A DNA stretch of 64,000 nucleotides from MR-S7 sp000400995 (GCF_045291395.1 NZ_CP152342.1:1922001-1986000); one strand, 5' to 3'. Shown: positions 36,939-45,645, counted from the stretch's first letter. Notes: generated by a model from the letters alone, not told the origin. Numbers and translations: made by a program.

Positions 36939-37720
36939 GCGCGGCAGACACGTCTCCTTTGCAGGACAGTGACCATGGCCGCCGCTTCGGCGGGCTGGCG
37001 CGCTTGTATGGCACCGAGGGGGCAGGGCGCATCCGCGCCGCACATGTGGCCGTGGTCGGCATCGGCGGCGTAGGTTCTTGGGCTGCCGAGGCATTGGCAC
37101 GCAGTGGCGTTGGTCACTTGACGCTGATCGACCTGGACCATGTGGCGGAGTCCAATATCAACCGCCAGATCCATGCGCTCTCCACGACGATGGGCCAGGC
37201 CAAGGTACGGGCCATGGCCGAGCGCATACGCCTGATCAATCCCGATTGCCGAGTCGAATGCGTCGAGGACTTCGTGGAAGCCGCTAACTGGCCCGCGATC
37301 CTGCCCGGGCCGGTCGATGCGGTGATCGACGCTTGCGACCAAGTCCAAGCCAAGACTGCCATGGCGGCATGGGCCCTGCAGATGCGGCGGCTACCGTTCA
37401 TCAGCGTCGGCGCAGCCGGCGGCAAGCGGCTGGCGCACAAGGTGGACATCGAGGATCTTTCGCAAACCACCCATGACCCGTTGCTCGCGCAACTGCGCTA
37501 CCGTCTGCGCAAGCAGCACGGCGCGGCGCGCGATGGCAAGCGCATCGGCCTGGCCTGCGTTTTCAGCCGCGAGTCTGTCGCACCACCGCATGCGTCGTGT
37601 GAAATGCCCGGAGGCGACGGATCGTTGAACTGCCACGGCTACGGTTCGTCAGTCGCCGTCACGGCTACCTTCGGGCAATGTGCCAGCGGATGGGTACTCG
37701 ACAGGCTCGCTGCCGCGTAG
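36935..37720 (+). CDS. tcdA: tRNA threonylcarbamoyladenosine dehydratase
   Basis: ATP-dependent ThiF/MoeB-type enzyme of 261 residues that cyclises the t6A base at position 37 of tRNAs to ct6A. The nucleotide motif VVGIGGVGSWAAEAL begins near residue 37, with INRQIHAL and the ATP-binding Arg, and DACDQVQAK near 125. A C-terminal GSLNCHGYGSS segment holds a conserved Cys. The GTG start overlaps the cpoB stop (GTGA). A tRNA-Lys follows directly, fitting but not proving a tRNA theme. Confidence 0.9.
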   Translation: MSAADTSPLQDSDHGRRFGGLARLYGTEGAGRIRAAHVAVVGIGGVGSWAAEALARSGVGHLTLIDLDHVAESNINRQIHALSTTMGQAKVRAMAERIRLINPDCRVECVEDFVEAANWPAILPGPVDAVIDACDQVQAKTAMAAWALQMRRLPFISVGAAGGKRLAHKVDIEDLSQTTHDPLLAQLRYRLRKQHGAARDGKRIGLACVFSRESVAPPHASCEMPGGDGSLNCHGYGSSVAVTATFGQCASGWVLDRLAAA

Positions 37721-37744
37721 CAGGCTGTAAAAGCCGGCTATAAT
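37716..37744 (+). promoter_or_regulatory. Promoter of tRNA-Lys
   Basis: A perfect -10 box TATAAT at 37739-37744, 18 bp before the first base of the tRNA; the -35 region (about 37716-37721) is poorly conserved. Confidence 0.65.
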
Positions 37745-37762
37745 CTTGTGCTTTGCTGGTAC

Positions 37763-37838
37763 GGGACGTTAGCTCAGTTGGTAGAGCAGCGGACTTTTAA
37801 TCCGTTGGTCACAAGTTCGAATCTTGTACGTCCTACCA
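37763..37838 (+). tRNA. tRNA-Lys (anticodon UUU)
   Basis: 76-nt cloverleaf. Acceptor GGGACGT pairs with ACGTCCT with a G-U at the outer pair; the D arm is GCTCAGTTGGTAGAGC, and the anticodon loop CTTTTAA has TTT at 37796-37798. The T arm is ACAAG-TTCGAAT-CTTGT, and the CCA end is encoded. All stems close, so it is probably functional. Confidence 0.97.
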
Positions 37839-37850
37839 AACAAATCCGGA

Positions 37851-37880
37851 AAGGCTCTGTTGCAGAACAGAGCCTTTTTT
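37851..37880 (+). terminator. Rho-independent terminator of tRNA-Lys
   Basis: Perfect 9-bp stem GGCTCTGTT / AACAGAGCC with a 4-base GCAG loop and a tract of six T. Confidence 0.92.
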
Positions 37881-38236
37881 ATGCCTCTTTGACTTTATAC
37901 GATTTATATTATGTTAAATATCAAAAGCAACCAGGCAAACTGCAGCTGACAGGAGCTGTCCGACAACAAACACCCCCTTCAATGGGCTGCTCCGCGACAA
38001 GATCCTCCTAGCAATGGGCAATTCTGTTCCGCTAGGAATTTGTTGACGCGCTGCTTCGCGTCAACATCAACCTACCCGAACTGGCTGGCCCCTGCTTCGA
38101 AGCTAAAGAGAGTCGCTCGCTGTAGAGTCTCCAATGCTCAGCGAGGCGCGTCCAGCCAGCATTCGTTGCCTCGTTGTCCAAGACCGTGCGTCGGAGGTAT
38201 TCGGCAGTAATACTCCGGCAGCCTTGGGCGTTGGCG
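37881..38236. other. Low-GC intergenic patch with two hairpins, left flank of the IS element
   Basis: About 356 bp without a gene I can support. The first 60 bp are strongly AT-rich (GACTTTATACGATTTATATT), unlike anything else here. CCTAGC / GCTAGG (38007-38012, 38031-38036) and a perfect 9-bp hairpin GTTGACGCG / CGCGTCAAC (38042-38050, 38057-38065) follow. Minus-strand frames from 38290 to 38032 are open but match nothing I recognise. It is probably a remnant of acquired DNA next to a tRNA. Confidence 0.5.
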
Positions 38237-38293
38237 TGACCTGCCCCCGTTAGACGTGCCAGTCCCGAGTTAGCGAGTCCAAGGTTGTGGAGA

Positions 38294-39163
38294 CTACTTG
38301 ATCTCCGGTGATTGCCTTGCATCGCCAGCGCGCTGGCGATGCAAGGCAGCAAAGCTGGCCGGCGAGATGCGCCCCAGTGAACTGTGGGGCCGCACCTCGT
38401 TGTAGTCACGCCGCCATCGGGCCACCTCCTGGCGAGCCTGCACCAGCGTCTCGAACCATTGCTCGTTCAAGCACTCATCCCTGAATTTGCCGTTGAAGCT
38501 CTCGATGTAGGCGTTCTGGGTCGGACAGCCTGCATCGTTGAGCAGGTGCCGCACGCCTCGTGCCGCTGCCCACGCAATGAAAGCCCGGCTGGTGAACTCC
38601 GGCCCCTGATCGGTGCGGATGGCCAGTGGATAGCCTCGGAACTGCGCGGCCTGGTCCAGCAAGCGCACGACGTACTCGCCGCCCATGCCGTGATCCACCG
38701 CGATGTCCACGCACTCGCGGCTGAAGTCATCGACCACCGTCAGGCACTTGATGCGCCGGCCATTGGTCAGTGCGTCCATCACGAAGTCCGTGCTCCAGGT
38801 GTCATTGACATGGCGGCTGCTCACCAAGGGCTGACGCTCGCCCGTGGGACGCTTGACCTTGCGGCGCTTGCGCACCGACAGGTTGGCCAGCTTGTACAGG
38901 CGCCACACGCGCTTGTGGTTCACCTGATGGCCTTCCAGGGCCAACAGGTCATGGATGCGCCGGTAGCCGAAGCGCCGGCGCTCATGCGCCAACTCGACGA
39001 TGCGCGTGCTCAGGCTGGCTGTGGACTCGTTCATGCTGGGCGGCTCCCGGTAGCTGGTTCTGGACAACCCCGCATAGCGACAGGCGCGGCGCTCGCTGAT
39101 GGACAGTTCTTGAACCATCCTGGCAGCGGCCTCGCGCCTGGCCTGCGGGGTCAGCGCTTTACC
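38294..39163 (-). CDS. IS3-family transposase OrfB (DDE integrase core)
   Basis: About 290 residues, read after a -1 shift from orfA where both frames overlap (GKALTPQARR onward). An HTH_21-like region (RRFGYRRIHDLL) precedes the rve catalytic domain with the DDE triad: Asp in TWSTDFVMD, Asp in AIRTDQGPEF, and Glu in YIESFNGKFRDECL. The C-terminal YNEVRPHSSLG motif is typical. Translated alone it could begin at ATG 39118, but frameshift fusion with OrfA is the usual way. Confidence 0.9.
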   Translation of the reverse strand, partial: GKALTPQARREAAARMVQELSISERRACRYAGLSRTSYREPPSMNESTASLSTRIVELAHERRRFGYRRIHDLLALEGHQVNHKRVWRLYKLANLSVRKRRKVKRPTGERQPLVSSRHVNDTWSTDFVMDALTNGRRIKCLTVVDDFSRECVDIAVDHGMGGEYVVRLLDQAAQFRGYPLAIRTDQGPEFTSRAFIAWAAARGVRHLLNDAGCPTQNAYIESFNGKFRDECLNEQWFETLVQARQEVARWRRDYNEVRPHSSLGRISPASFAALHRQRAGDARQSPEIK

Positions 39164-39417
39164 CCGAAGCCCACCTTCAGCGCTTCGATGTGTAGATGGG
39201 CCTCGGCCAGCAGTTTCTTGAGTTTGGCGTTCTCGCCCTCGATCTCGCGCAGCCGCGTGGCCTCGCTGGCCTGCATGCCACCGAACTTGGCACGCCACTT
39301 ATAGAAGGTCGCATCGCTGAAGCCGCCCAGGCGGCACAGTTCCTTGACCGGCATGCCGCCCTCGGCCTGCTTGAGAAATCCGATGATCTGCTCGTCGGTG
39401 AATCTGCTCTTCTTCAT
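39151..39417 (-). CDS. IS3-family transposase OrfA (helix-turn-helix)
   Basis: Protein of 88 residues: helix-turn-helix of the Tnp_1 type (FTDEQIIGFLKQAEGGMPVKEL, FSDATFYKWRAKFGG) followed by a leucine-zipper helix (EIEGENAKLKKLLAEAHLHIEAL). It binds the terminal repeats and, after a -1 ribosomal shift near its end (VGFGVKR), gives the OrfAB transposase. Confidence 0.92.
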   Translation of the reverse strand: MKKSRFTDEQIIGFLKQAEGGMPVKELCRLGGFSDATFYKWRAKFGGMQASEATRLREIEGENAKLKKLLAEAHLHIEALKVGFGVKR

Positions 39418-39519
39418 GTCCGTTCTTCCTCTGAAAACGGACTCTACTAACCTTCAACTGGTACGCCCTATGGGGAGCAGGTCACCACCACTTTTACGGC
39501 GACGCGCCGGCAGGTCCTC

Positions 39520-40476
39520 GTGGGCTGTGCGGCCACGGCGCTCGGTGTGCCGACCGCTCGGGCGCAAGCCAATTGGCCTACCAAGCCGCTGCGCCTCGTG
39601 GTCCCGTTCGCGCCGGGCGGCAGTTCGGAAATCGTGGCGCGGGCAGCGGCTGCCGAGATGGCCAAGACCATCGGACAGAACGTGTTCGTCGACAACAAGC
39701 CCGGCGCTGCCGGCAACATCGCCATGCAGGAAGTGGCGGCCAGCACGGACGAGCACACGTTGATCCTGGGGCACATCGGCACCTTGGCAGTGAACCCGTT
39801 CATCTTTCCCAAGCTGCCCTACGATGCCAACCGCGATTTCGCGCCGATCACGCTGCTGTCCAAGGTGCCCAGCCTGTACGTGGTGCACCCCGATCTGCCC
39901 GTGAAGAACCTGACCGAGTTCATTGCCTATGTGAAGGCCAAGCCGGGCCAGCTCAATTACGGTTCGGCCGGCAATGGCAGCGCGGGCCACCTGGCGTTCG
40001 AATACCTCAAGATGGTCTCGGGCACCTTCATGCTGCACGTGCCTTATCGCGGCACGGGTCCGATGTTGACGGACTTGATGGCAGGGCGGCTGCAGGCCGC
40101 CTCCGTGGGTGCCCCTGCCCTGCTGCAGTTCATCAAGTCGGGCAAGCTGCGCTGCATCGCGACCGGCACGACGCAGCGCCTGCCTCAGTTGCCCGACGTG
40201 CCCACGGTGGCCGAGCAGGGCTTCAAGGGCTTCGAGATGACGCAGTGGTATGGCCTGATCGCTCCCTCCAAATGGCCGAAGGCGCATCTGGCCAAGCTGG
40301 AAGCCGAGGCCATCAAGGCCGCGCGCAGCACGCTTGTGCGTGACAAGCTGGCGCAGGAAACGGCCCTGGCCGTGGGCAATACCGCGGCCGAGTTCGATGC
40401 TTTCATCAAGTCCGAGCAGGCGCGCTGGAAGCCCGTGATCGAACGCGCACAGATCAGGCCCGAAGGCCTGGGCTGA
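39520..40476 (+). CDS. Bug-family solute-binding receptor (4), 5'-truncated by the IS element
   Basis: Receptor of 318 residues from GTG 39520. In frame upstream the sequence still reads TTTFTATRRQVLV, clearly the front of a twin-arginine-type signal, but the IS end at 39484 removes the original start codon; no ATG/GTG/TTG exists between the IS end and 39520. From 39520 only the hydrophobic tail of the signal remains (GCAATALGVPTARAQA). The binding domain (PTKPLRLVVPFAPGGSSEI onward) is complete. Export and expression are probably impaired. Confidence 0.8.
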   Translation: MGCAATALGVPTARAQANWPTKPLRLVVPFAPGGSSEIVARAAAAEMAKTIGQNVFVDNKPGAAGNIAMQEVAASTDEHTLILGHIGTLAVNPFIFPKLPYDANRDFAPITLLSKVPSLYVVHPDLPVKNLTEFIAYVKAKPGQLNYGSAGNGSAGHLAFEYLKMVSGTFMLHVPYRGTGPMLTDLMAGRLQAASVGAPALLQFIKSGKLRCIATGTTQRLPQLPDVPTVAEQGFKGFEMTQWYGLIAPSKWPKAHLAKLEAEAIKAARSTLVRDKLAQETALAVGNTAAEFDAFIKSEQARWKPVIERAQIRPEGLG

Positions 40477-40503
40477 TTCCCCAGCCGGCCGGCCGCCCCG
40501 CGC

Positions 40504-40851
40504 TCAGGCGGCCGGATCCGACGGGCTGAACAGCGCCCGGTGGTGTGCCTGGCGGCCGAACTGCCGTGCCAGGCTGCCGCATACCAGATCGCACAGCGCG
40601 TACACCGACGCATCCTCGATGCGGTAGTACACGCTCGTACCCCGCCCTTCCCTTGCCACGAGTCCGTGCTTGGTCAGTACCGACAGGTGCTTAGACACGT
40701 TCGCGGCCGTGTAGCCGCACAGTTGCGCCAGCTCGCCCACATTGCGCTCGCCATCGCGCAGCAGGTTCAGGATGCGCAGGCGCGTGGGCTCGGCCAGAGC
40801 CTGGAAGTAGGCGGCGACCTGCTCCAGGGCTTCGGGCGGCAAGTCTTTCAT
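40504..40851 (-). CDS. ArsR/SmtB-family winged-helix transcriptional regulator
   Basis: Protein of 115 residues. The recognition region ELAQLCGYTAANVSKHLSVLTKHGLV and the wing GRGTSVYYRIED are classic ArsR. Cysteines at 45, 87 and 91 could form a metal or persulfide/dithiol sensing site; the ELxVCDLC metal site of ArsR is absent. The ATG at 40851 follows AAGGA by 6 bases; a TTG two codons upstream is less likely. It diverges from the RND operon with a palindrome between, so it probably represses both directions. Confidence 0.9.
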   Translation of the reverse strand: MKDLPPEALEQVAAYFQALAEPTRLRILNLLRDGERNVGELAQLCGYTAANVSKHLSVLTKHGLVAREGRGTSVYYRIEDASVYALCDLVCGSLARQFGRQAHHRALFSPSDPAA

Positions 40852-40912
40852 GGGCAATCCTTGGATAGAAGGTCTGGAGCAGATTGTATTCTTTGATTGA
40901 CTATTTAACTAA

Positions 40913-40928
40913 TTGATTAAATAATCAA
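40913..40928. promoter_or_regulatory. Candidate ArsR operator
   Basis: Perfect 7-2-7 inverted repeat TTGATTA-AA-TAATCAA in an AT-rich 70-bp gap, ending 3 bp before the adaptor gene ATG. ArsR-family sites are usually such AT-rich palindromes; the position would block the RND operon. Confidence 0.65.
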
Positions 40929-40931
40929 GCT

Positions 40932-41990
40932 ATGAATATTGCCTGCCGCTTCCTTCCACTGTCCGCCCGCGCCGCGATCGCACTGGCCGCTGCTCTGGTG
41001 ACGGCGGCCAGCTCCGCAGCCGAATTGGCGACGGTGACCGTCCAAGCGGCCGTGGACGGCGGCTGGACCAGCGCCGACGCCGTGGTGGAAGCCGTGCGCG
41101 ACACCACGGTGTCGTCCCAGGTCGCGGGCGCCGTGGTTTTCCTCGCGGTGCGTGCTGGCGATCGCGTACAGGCCGGCCAGGAGCTGGCGCGCATCGACGC
41201 CCGAGCCGCCAGCCAGGCCGCGGCGGCCAGCGCAGCCCAGGCGGAAGCCGCGCGCACGAATGCGCTGATCGCCGGCAAGGAGCTGGAACGCCAGCGGCGC
41301 CTGTTCGAGAAGCGGTACATCAGCCAGGCAGCCCTGGACCGCAGCCAGGCCCAGTTCGATGCCGCCCAGGCCCAGGTGCGCGCCCAGCAGGCCCAAGCCC
41401 ATGCGGCCCAGGCGCAGTCGAGCCACTACGTGGTGCGCGCACCCTACGCCGGCGTGGTGGGCGAGGTGCCCGTGTCCCTGGGCGACATGGCCGCGCCGGG
41501 CAGGACTCTGGTGCGCCTGTACGACCCGCGCGCGCTGCGCATCACCGCGACGGCGCCGCAAACGCTGGAGCTGCCCTCCTCGGCCCGGTCTGCCCAGGCT
41601 GCCATCGAACTGCCCGGACGGGAGCGCATCGCCATCGAGGCACGGCAGCTGCAGCGCCTGCCCCTGGTGGACAGTGCCACGCACACCGTGCAAGTACGCG
41701 CCGACCTGCCTGCGGGCCTGGAGGGCGTGGTGCCAGGCACCTTCGCGCGCTTGTGGCTGCCCGCAGGCAACACGGCAGCCGCCCTGCCTGCCGTTCCTGC
41801 CAGCGCCGTGGTACGGCGTGCGGAGATGACCGGCGTGTACGTGGTGGACGCCCAGGGCCGCCCGCGCCTGCGCCAGGTGCGCCTGGGCCGCGCCGCGCCC
41901 GGCGCTGCAGGCACCGTGCAGGTGCTCAGCGGCCTGCGCAGCGGCGAGCGCGTGGCCCTCGACCCCCAGGCCGCCGCGCAGGTGCGTTGA
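40932..41990 (+). CDS. RND efflux periplasmic adaptor subunit
   Basis: Membrane-fusion protein of 352 residues. A cleavable signal (AAIALAAALVTAASSAAE) without lipobox Cys is followed by the biotinyl-lipoyl half (TVSSQVAGAVVFLAVRAGDRVQAGQ), a helical hairpin rich in Ala and Gln (about 95-160), the second lipoyl half (VVRAPYAGVVGEV) and beta-barrel domains. It bridges the RND permease to a TolC channel. The permease gene starts 1 bp after its stop. Confidence 0.92.
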   Translation: MNIACRFLPLSARAAIALAAALVTAASSAAELATVTVQAAVDGGWTSADAVVEAVRDTTVSSQVAGAVVFLAVRAGDRVQAGQELARIDARAASQAAAASAAQAEAARTNALIAGKELERQRRLFEKRYISQAALDRSQAQFDAAQAQVRAQQAQAHAAQAQSSHYVVRAPYAGVVGEVPVSLGDMAAPGRTLVRLYDPRALRITATAPQTLELPSSARSAQAAIELPGRERIAIEARQLQRLPLVDSATHTVQVRADLPAGLEGVVPGTFARLWLPAGNTAAALPAVPASAVVRRAEMTGVYVVDAQGRPRLRQVRLGRAAPGAAGTVQVLSGLRSGERVALDPQAAAQVR

Positions 41991-41991
41991 C

Positions 41992-44900
41992 ATGAGCCGC
42001 AGTAGCAGCGCCATGGGCATTTCGGGCCGCATTGCCGCCCTCTTCCTGCAGGCGCAGATCACGCCGCTGCTCGCACTGCTGGCGTTCCTGCTGGGCACGT
42101 TCGCCGTGCTGGTCACGCCGCGCGAGGAAGAGCCGCAGATCGACGTGACCATGGCCAATGTGCTGATTCCCTTCCCCGGCGCCTCGGTGCGCGACGTGGA
42201 GCAGATGGTGGCCACGCCCGCCGAGCAGTTGCTCTCGGGCATGGAGGGCACGGAACACGTGCTGTCCGTCTCGCGCCCGGGCCTGGCCGTGCTCACGGTG
42301 CAATTCAAGGTGGGTGTGCCGCGCACCGAAGCGCTGGTGCGCCTGCACGACCAACTGCGCAGCCACAGCGATTTCCTGCCCGACGGGCTGGGCGTGCTGC
42401 AGCCGCTCGTCAAGCCCAAGGGAATCGACGACGTGCCCATCGTCAGCTTCACGCTGCACGGCAAGGACCAGGATACCGGCGCATTCGACCTGGAGCGCGT
42501 GGCGCACAGCGTCGAATCCGAGCTGCAGCGCGTGCCTGGCGCGCGCGAGGTGCGCACCATCGGCGGCCCCGGCCGTGCGGTGCTGGTGCGCCTGGACCCC
42601 GAACGCATGGCGGGCTCCGGCGTGACCGTGCCCGAGCTGCGCGGCGCGCTGCAGTCGGCCAACCTGGGCCTGCCCGTGGGCGACCTGCTCGCGGGCGAGA
42701 AGACCGTGGCCCTGGAGGCGGGACCGTTTCTCTCCTCCGCCGACGAGGTGGCTGAGCTGGTCGTGGGCGCGCGCGGCGGCAGGCCCGTCTTCCTGAAGGA
42801 CGTGGCCGAGGTGCGCGACGGCCCGCCGCCCGCCCAGCGCATGGTGTGGCTGGGCCGGCCCGGCAAGAACGGTGCCGGCGGGCCGCGGGAATTCCCCGCC
42901 GTCACGCTGCAGATCACCAAGAAGCCGGGCGAGAACGCCATCGACGTGGCGAACGCACTGGCCGCACGCATGGACCAGTTGCGCAATACCGTCATTCCCG
43001 ACGCGGTCCAGGTGGTGGAGACGCGCAACTACGGCGAGACCGCCAACGACAAGGCGCAAAAGCTCATCCAGAAACTGCTGTTCGCCACCGCTTCCGTGGT
43101 GGCGCTGGTGTTCATCGCGCTGGGGCGGCGCGAGGCCGCCATCGTCGGCCTGGCCGTGGTGCTCACGCTCGCGGCCACGCTGTTCGCCTCGTGGGCCTGG
43201 GGGTTCACGCTCAACCGCGTGTCGCTGTTCGCGCTGATCTTCTCCATCGGCATCCTGGTGGACGACGCCATCGTGGTGGTCGAGAACATCCACCGCCACC
43301 AGCAGCTCGAACCCGGTATGCCGCTGCTGCAGAGCATCCCGCGCGCCGTGGACGAGGTGGGCGGTCCGACCATCCTCGCCACCCTCACGGTGATCGCCGC
43401 GCTGCTGCCCATGGCTTTCGTCTCGGGACTCATGGGGCCCTACATGGCGCCCATCCCCATCAATGCCAGCATGGGCATGCTGCTGTCGCTGGCCATCGCC
43501 TTCGTGGTCACGCCGTGGCTCGCGCGGCGGTGGATGAAGCCGCACGCGGGCGATGCCCATGCAGGCCTCGCGGCGAAGCTGGAGCCGCGCCTGCAGCGCC
43601 TTTTCGCGCCGCTCCTCGACGAGCGGCGCGGCGCGCGCAACCGGGCGCTGCTGGGCCTGGCCGTGGCCGCGCTCATCGCCCTGTCGGTGCTGCTGCCCGC
43701 CGTCGGCCGGGTGCAGCTCAAGATGCTGCCGTTCGACAACAAGTCCGAATTCCAGGTGGTGGTGGACATGCCCGCGGGCACGCCGCTCGAAGAGACGGCC
43801 GCCGTGCTGCGCGAACTGGGCACCCACCTGGCCACGGTGCCCGAGGTGCGCGACTGGCAGGCCTACGCGGGCACCGCCTCGCCCATCAACTTCAACGGCC
43901 TGGTGCGCCAGTACGACCTGCGCGCAGCGAGCGAGCTGGGCGACATCCAGGTCAACCTGGTGGACAAGGCCCACCGCAAGGACCAGAGCCACGCCATCGC
44001 CATGCGCGTGCGCCCTGCCCTGCAGGAGATCGGCCGGCGCTGGAACGCCAACGTGAAGGTGGTGGAAGTGCCGCCCGGCCCGCCCGTGATGGCCCCCATC
44101 GTGGCCGAGATCTACGGCCCCGAATCTGAAGGCCGCAGCCAGGTGACCGAGGCCGTGCGCGCCGTGTTCGAGCGGACCGATGGCGTGGTGGACGTGGATT
44201 CCACGACCATCGCCGCCGCGCCCCGCAAGCTGCTGCTGGTCGATCACCGCAAGGCCGCGCTGGCCGGCGTGCCGCAGCAGGCCATTGTCGCCACGCTGCG
44301 CGCGGGCCTGGCGGGCGAGACTGCCACCTGGCTGCGCGACGGCAGCAAGGTGCCCGTGCCCGTATGGCTGCAACTGCCGGACGAGAGCCACGGCAGCCTG
44401 GACGCGCTGCTGCAGCTCACCGTGCGCGGCGTCTCGGGCCAGGGCGAGCGGATCCAGGTGCCGATACGCGAGCTGGTCACGGTGAGCGACACGCAGCGCG
44501 AGCAGCCCGTCTACCACAAGGATCTGCTCCCGGTCGACTACGTCCAGGGCGACATGGCCGGGCGCGTGGACAGCCCGCTCTACGGCATGTTCGCCATGCG
44601 CAGCGAAATCGCGAAGATCCAGGCACCGGGCGGCACGGCCTTGAAGGAAACCTTCGTCGCCATGCCCGAGGACGCCATGCGCGACTACACCCTGCGCTGG
44701 GACGGCGAATGGCGCATCACCTACGAGACCTTCCGCGACATGGGCGCCGCCTACGCCGTGGGCCTGGTGCTGATCTACCTGCTGGTGGTGGCGCAGTTCG
44801 GCTCCTACCTGGCGCCGCTCATCATCATGGCGCCCATCCCGCTCACCGTCATCGGCGTCATGCCCGGCCACGCGCTGCTGGGCGCGCAGTTCACCGCCAC

Positions 44901-45222
44901 CAGCATGATCGGCATGATCGCGCTGGCCGGCATCATCGTGCGCAACTCCATCCTGCTGGTGGACTTCGTGCGGCTGCAGCAGGCAGCGGGCGTGCCGCTG
45001 GACCGGGCCGTGGTGCATGCCGTGGCCACGCGCACACAGCCCATCGTGCTCACGGGCGTGGCGGCCATGACCGGCGCCTTCTTCATCCTGGACGACCCCA
45101 TCTTCAACGGCCTGGCCATCTCGCTGGTCTTCGGCATCTTCGTCTCCACGCTGCTCACGCTCGTCGTCATCCCCACGCTGTACTACGCGGCGTACAGGAA
45201 ACACAGCAAAACAAGCCCCTAG
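41992..45222 (+). CDS. RND efflux transporter permease subunit
   Basis: Inner-membrane proton-driven pump of 1076 residues with 12 membrane segments and two large periplasmic loops. TM4 carries the proton-relay Asp pair in FSIGILVDDAIVVVENI. The N-terminus (TPREEEPQIDV) marks a branch distinct from AcrB and CusA. The substrate is unknown. The last codons, including TAG at 45220-45222, lie in a palindromic repeat, so the C-terminus Ser-Lys-Thr-Ser-Pro is repeat-derived. Confidence 0.93.
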   Translation: MSRSSSAMGISGRIAALFLQAQITPLLALLAFLLGTFAVLVTPREEEPQIDVTMANVLIPFPGASVRDVEQMVATPAEQLLSGMEGTEHVLSVSRPGLAVLTVQFKVGVPRTEALVRLHDQLRSHSDFLPDGLGVLQPLVKPKGIDDVPIVSFTLHGKDQDTGAFDLERVAHSVESELQRVPGAREVRTIGGPGRAVLVRLDPERMAGSGVTVPELRGALQSANLGLPVGDLLAGEKTVALEAGPFLSSADEVAELVVGARGGRPVFLKDVAEVRDGPPPAQRMVWLGRPGKNGAGGPREFPAVTLQITKKPGENAIDVANALAARMDQLRNTVIPDAVQVVETRNYGETANDKAQKLIQKLLFATASVVALVFIALGRREAAIVGLAVVLTLAATLFASWAWGFTLNRVSLFALIFSIGILVDDAIVVVENIHRHQQLEPGMPLLQSIPRAVDEVGGPTILATLTVIAALLPMAFVSGLMGPYMAPIPINASMGMLLSLAIAFVVTPWLARRWMKPHAGDAHAGLAAKLEPRLQRLFAPLLDERRGARNRALLGLAVAALIALSVLLPAVGRVQLKMLPFDNKSEFQVVVDMPAGTPLEETAAVLRELGTHLATVPEVRDWQAYAGTASPINFNGLVRQYDLRAASELGDIQVNLVDKAHRKDQSHAIAMRVRPALQEIGRRWNANVKVVEVPPGPPVMAPIVAEIYGPESEGRSQVTEAVRAVFERTDGVVDVDSTTIAAAPRKLLLVDHRKAALAGVPQQAIVATLRAGLAGETATWLRDGSKVPVPVWLQLPDESHGSLDALLQLTVRGVSGQGERIQVPIRELVTVSDTQREQPVYHKDLLPVDYVQGDMAGRVDSPLYGMFAMRSEIAKIQAPGGTALKETFVAMPEDAMRDYTLRWDGEWRITYETFRDMGAAYAVGLVLIYLLVVAQFGSYLAPLIIMAPIPLTVIGVMPGHALLGAQFTATSMIGMIALAGIIVRNSILLVDFVRLQQAAGVPLDRAVVHAVATRTQPIVLTGVAAMTGAFFILDDPIFNGLAISLVFGIFVSTLLTLVVIPTLYYAAYRKHSKTSP

Positions 45223-45261
45223 TGCTTGTGCAGCAAGCGCGAGCAGCTACCCATTCCATAG
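45204..45261. repeat. Dispersed palindromic repeat, copy 7
   Basis: AGTGCTTG / CAAGCGC core with 5-base loop, flanked by AAAACAAGCCC and GAGCAGCTACC; it supplies the stop codon of the RND permease gene and fills the gap to the next gene. Confidence 0.7.
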
Positions 45262-45282
45262 CAAACCCAAGGAGCCACCGCC

Positions 45283-45645
45283 ATGTTCCCCAGCTACCAG
45301 GACCTCATCAAGGACACCAGCGCCGCCATCGCCAAGCTGCGCGGCGAGATCCCCGACACGATGCGCGGCTTCAGCGCCATGGCCCAGGGCGCCAGCAAGC
45401 CCGGCGTGCTCGACGCCAAGACCAAGGAACTGATCGCCACCGCCCTGTCCGTCGCCGCCCGCTGCGACCCCTGCGTGGGCTACCACACCCAGGCGCTGGT
45501 CAAGCTCGGCTGCACGCGCGAGGAGCTGGCCGAAACGCTGGCCATGGCCGTCTACATGGGCGGCGGCCCCTCGCTGATGTATGCGGCGCGCACCAGCGCC
45601 GCGTTCGACGAATTCGCGCAGGCCGCTCAGAAAACCACGGCTTGA
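45283..45645 (+). CDS. Carboxymuconolactone decarboxylase / AhpD-like protein
   Basis: Protein of 120 residues of the AhpD fold. The redox motif CDPCVGYH (Cys61, Cys64, His68) is that of AhpD-type peroxidase partners, not of true lactone decarboxylases. GGAG lies 10 bp before ATG. Location between the RND permease and TolC genes suggests a thiol-redox or peroxide-related role in the same response. Confidence 0.88.
   Translation: MFPSYQDLIKDTSAAIAKLRGEIPDTMRGFSAMAQGASKPGVLDAKTKELIATALSVAARCDPCVGYHTQALVKLGCTREELAETLAMAVYMGGGPSLMYAARTSAAFDEFAQAAQKTTA

Larger units (their letters stand above)
38237..39484 (-). mobile_element. IS3-family insertion sequence (IS407-group-like)
   Basis: 1248-bp element bounded by imperfect inverted repeats: TGACCTGCCCCC at 38237 and, read from the other end, TGACCTGCTCCC ending at 39484, with further matching GTxCCAGT inside each end. 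It carries orfA and orfB in overlapping frames, as usual for IS3. The expected short target duplication is absent: flanks read GGCG and CCAC. The right end lies within the first codons of a Bug receptor gene. Both transposase frames look intact. Confidence 0.85.

Noticed and set aside
38032..38409. A 125-codon minus-strand frame crossing the IS left end
   Set aside because: It spans the end of the IS element into unrelated DNA and matches nothing I recognise, so it is not supported as a gene.
41926..45204. A 1092-codon minus-strand open frame opposite the RND permease
   Set aside because: Low-complexity His/Arg/Gly/Ala composition typical of an antisense shadow; the plus-strand protein is a well-conserved transporter.
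45283..45645. True gamma-carboxymuconolactone decarboxylase of the protocatechuate pathway
   Set aside because: It has the AhpD-type CXXC-x3-H motif and no pca genes are nearby.
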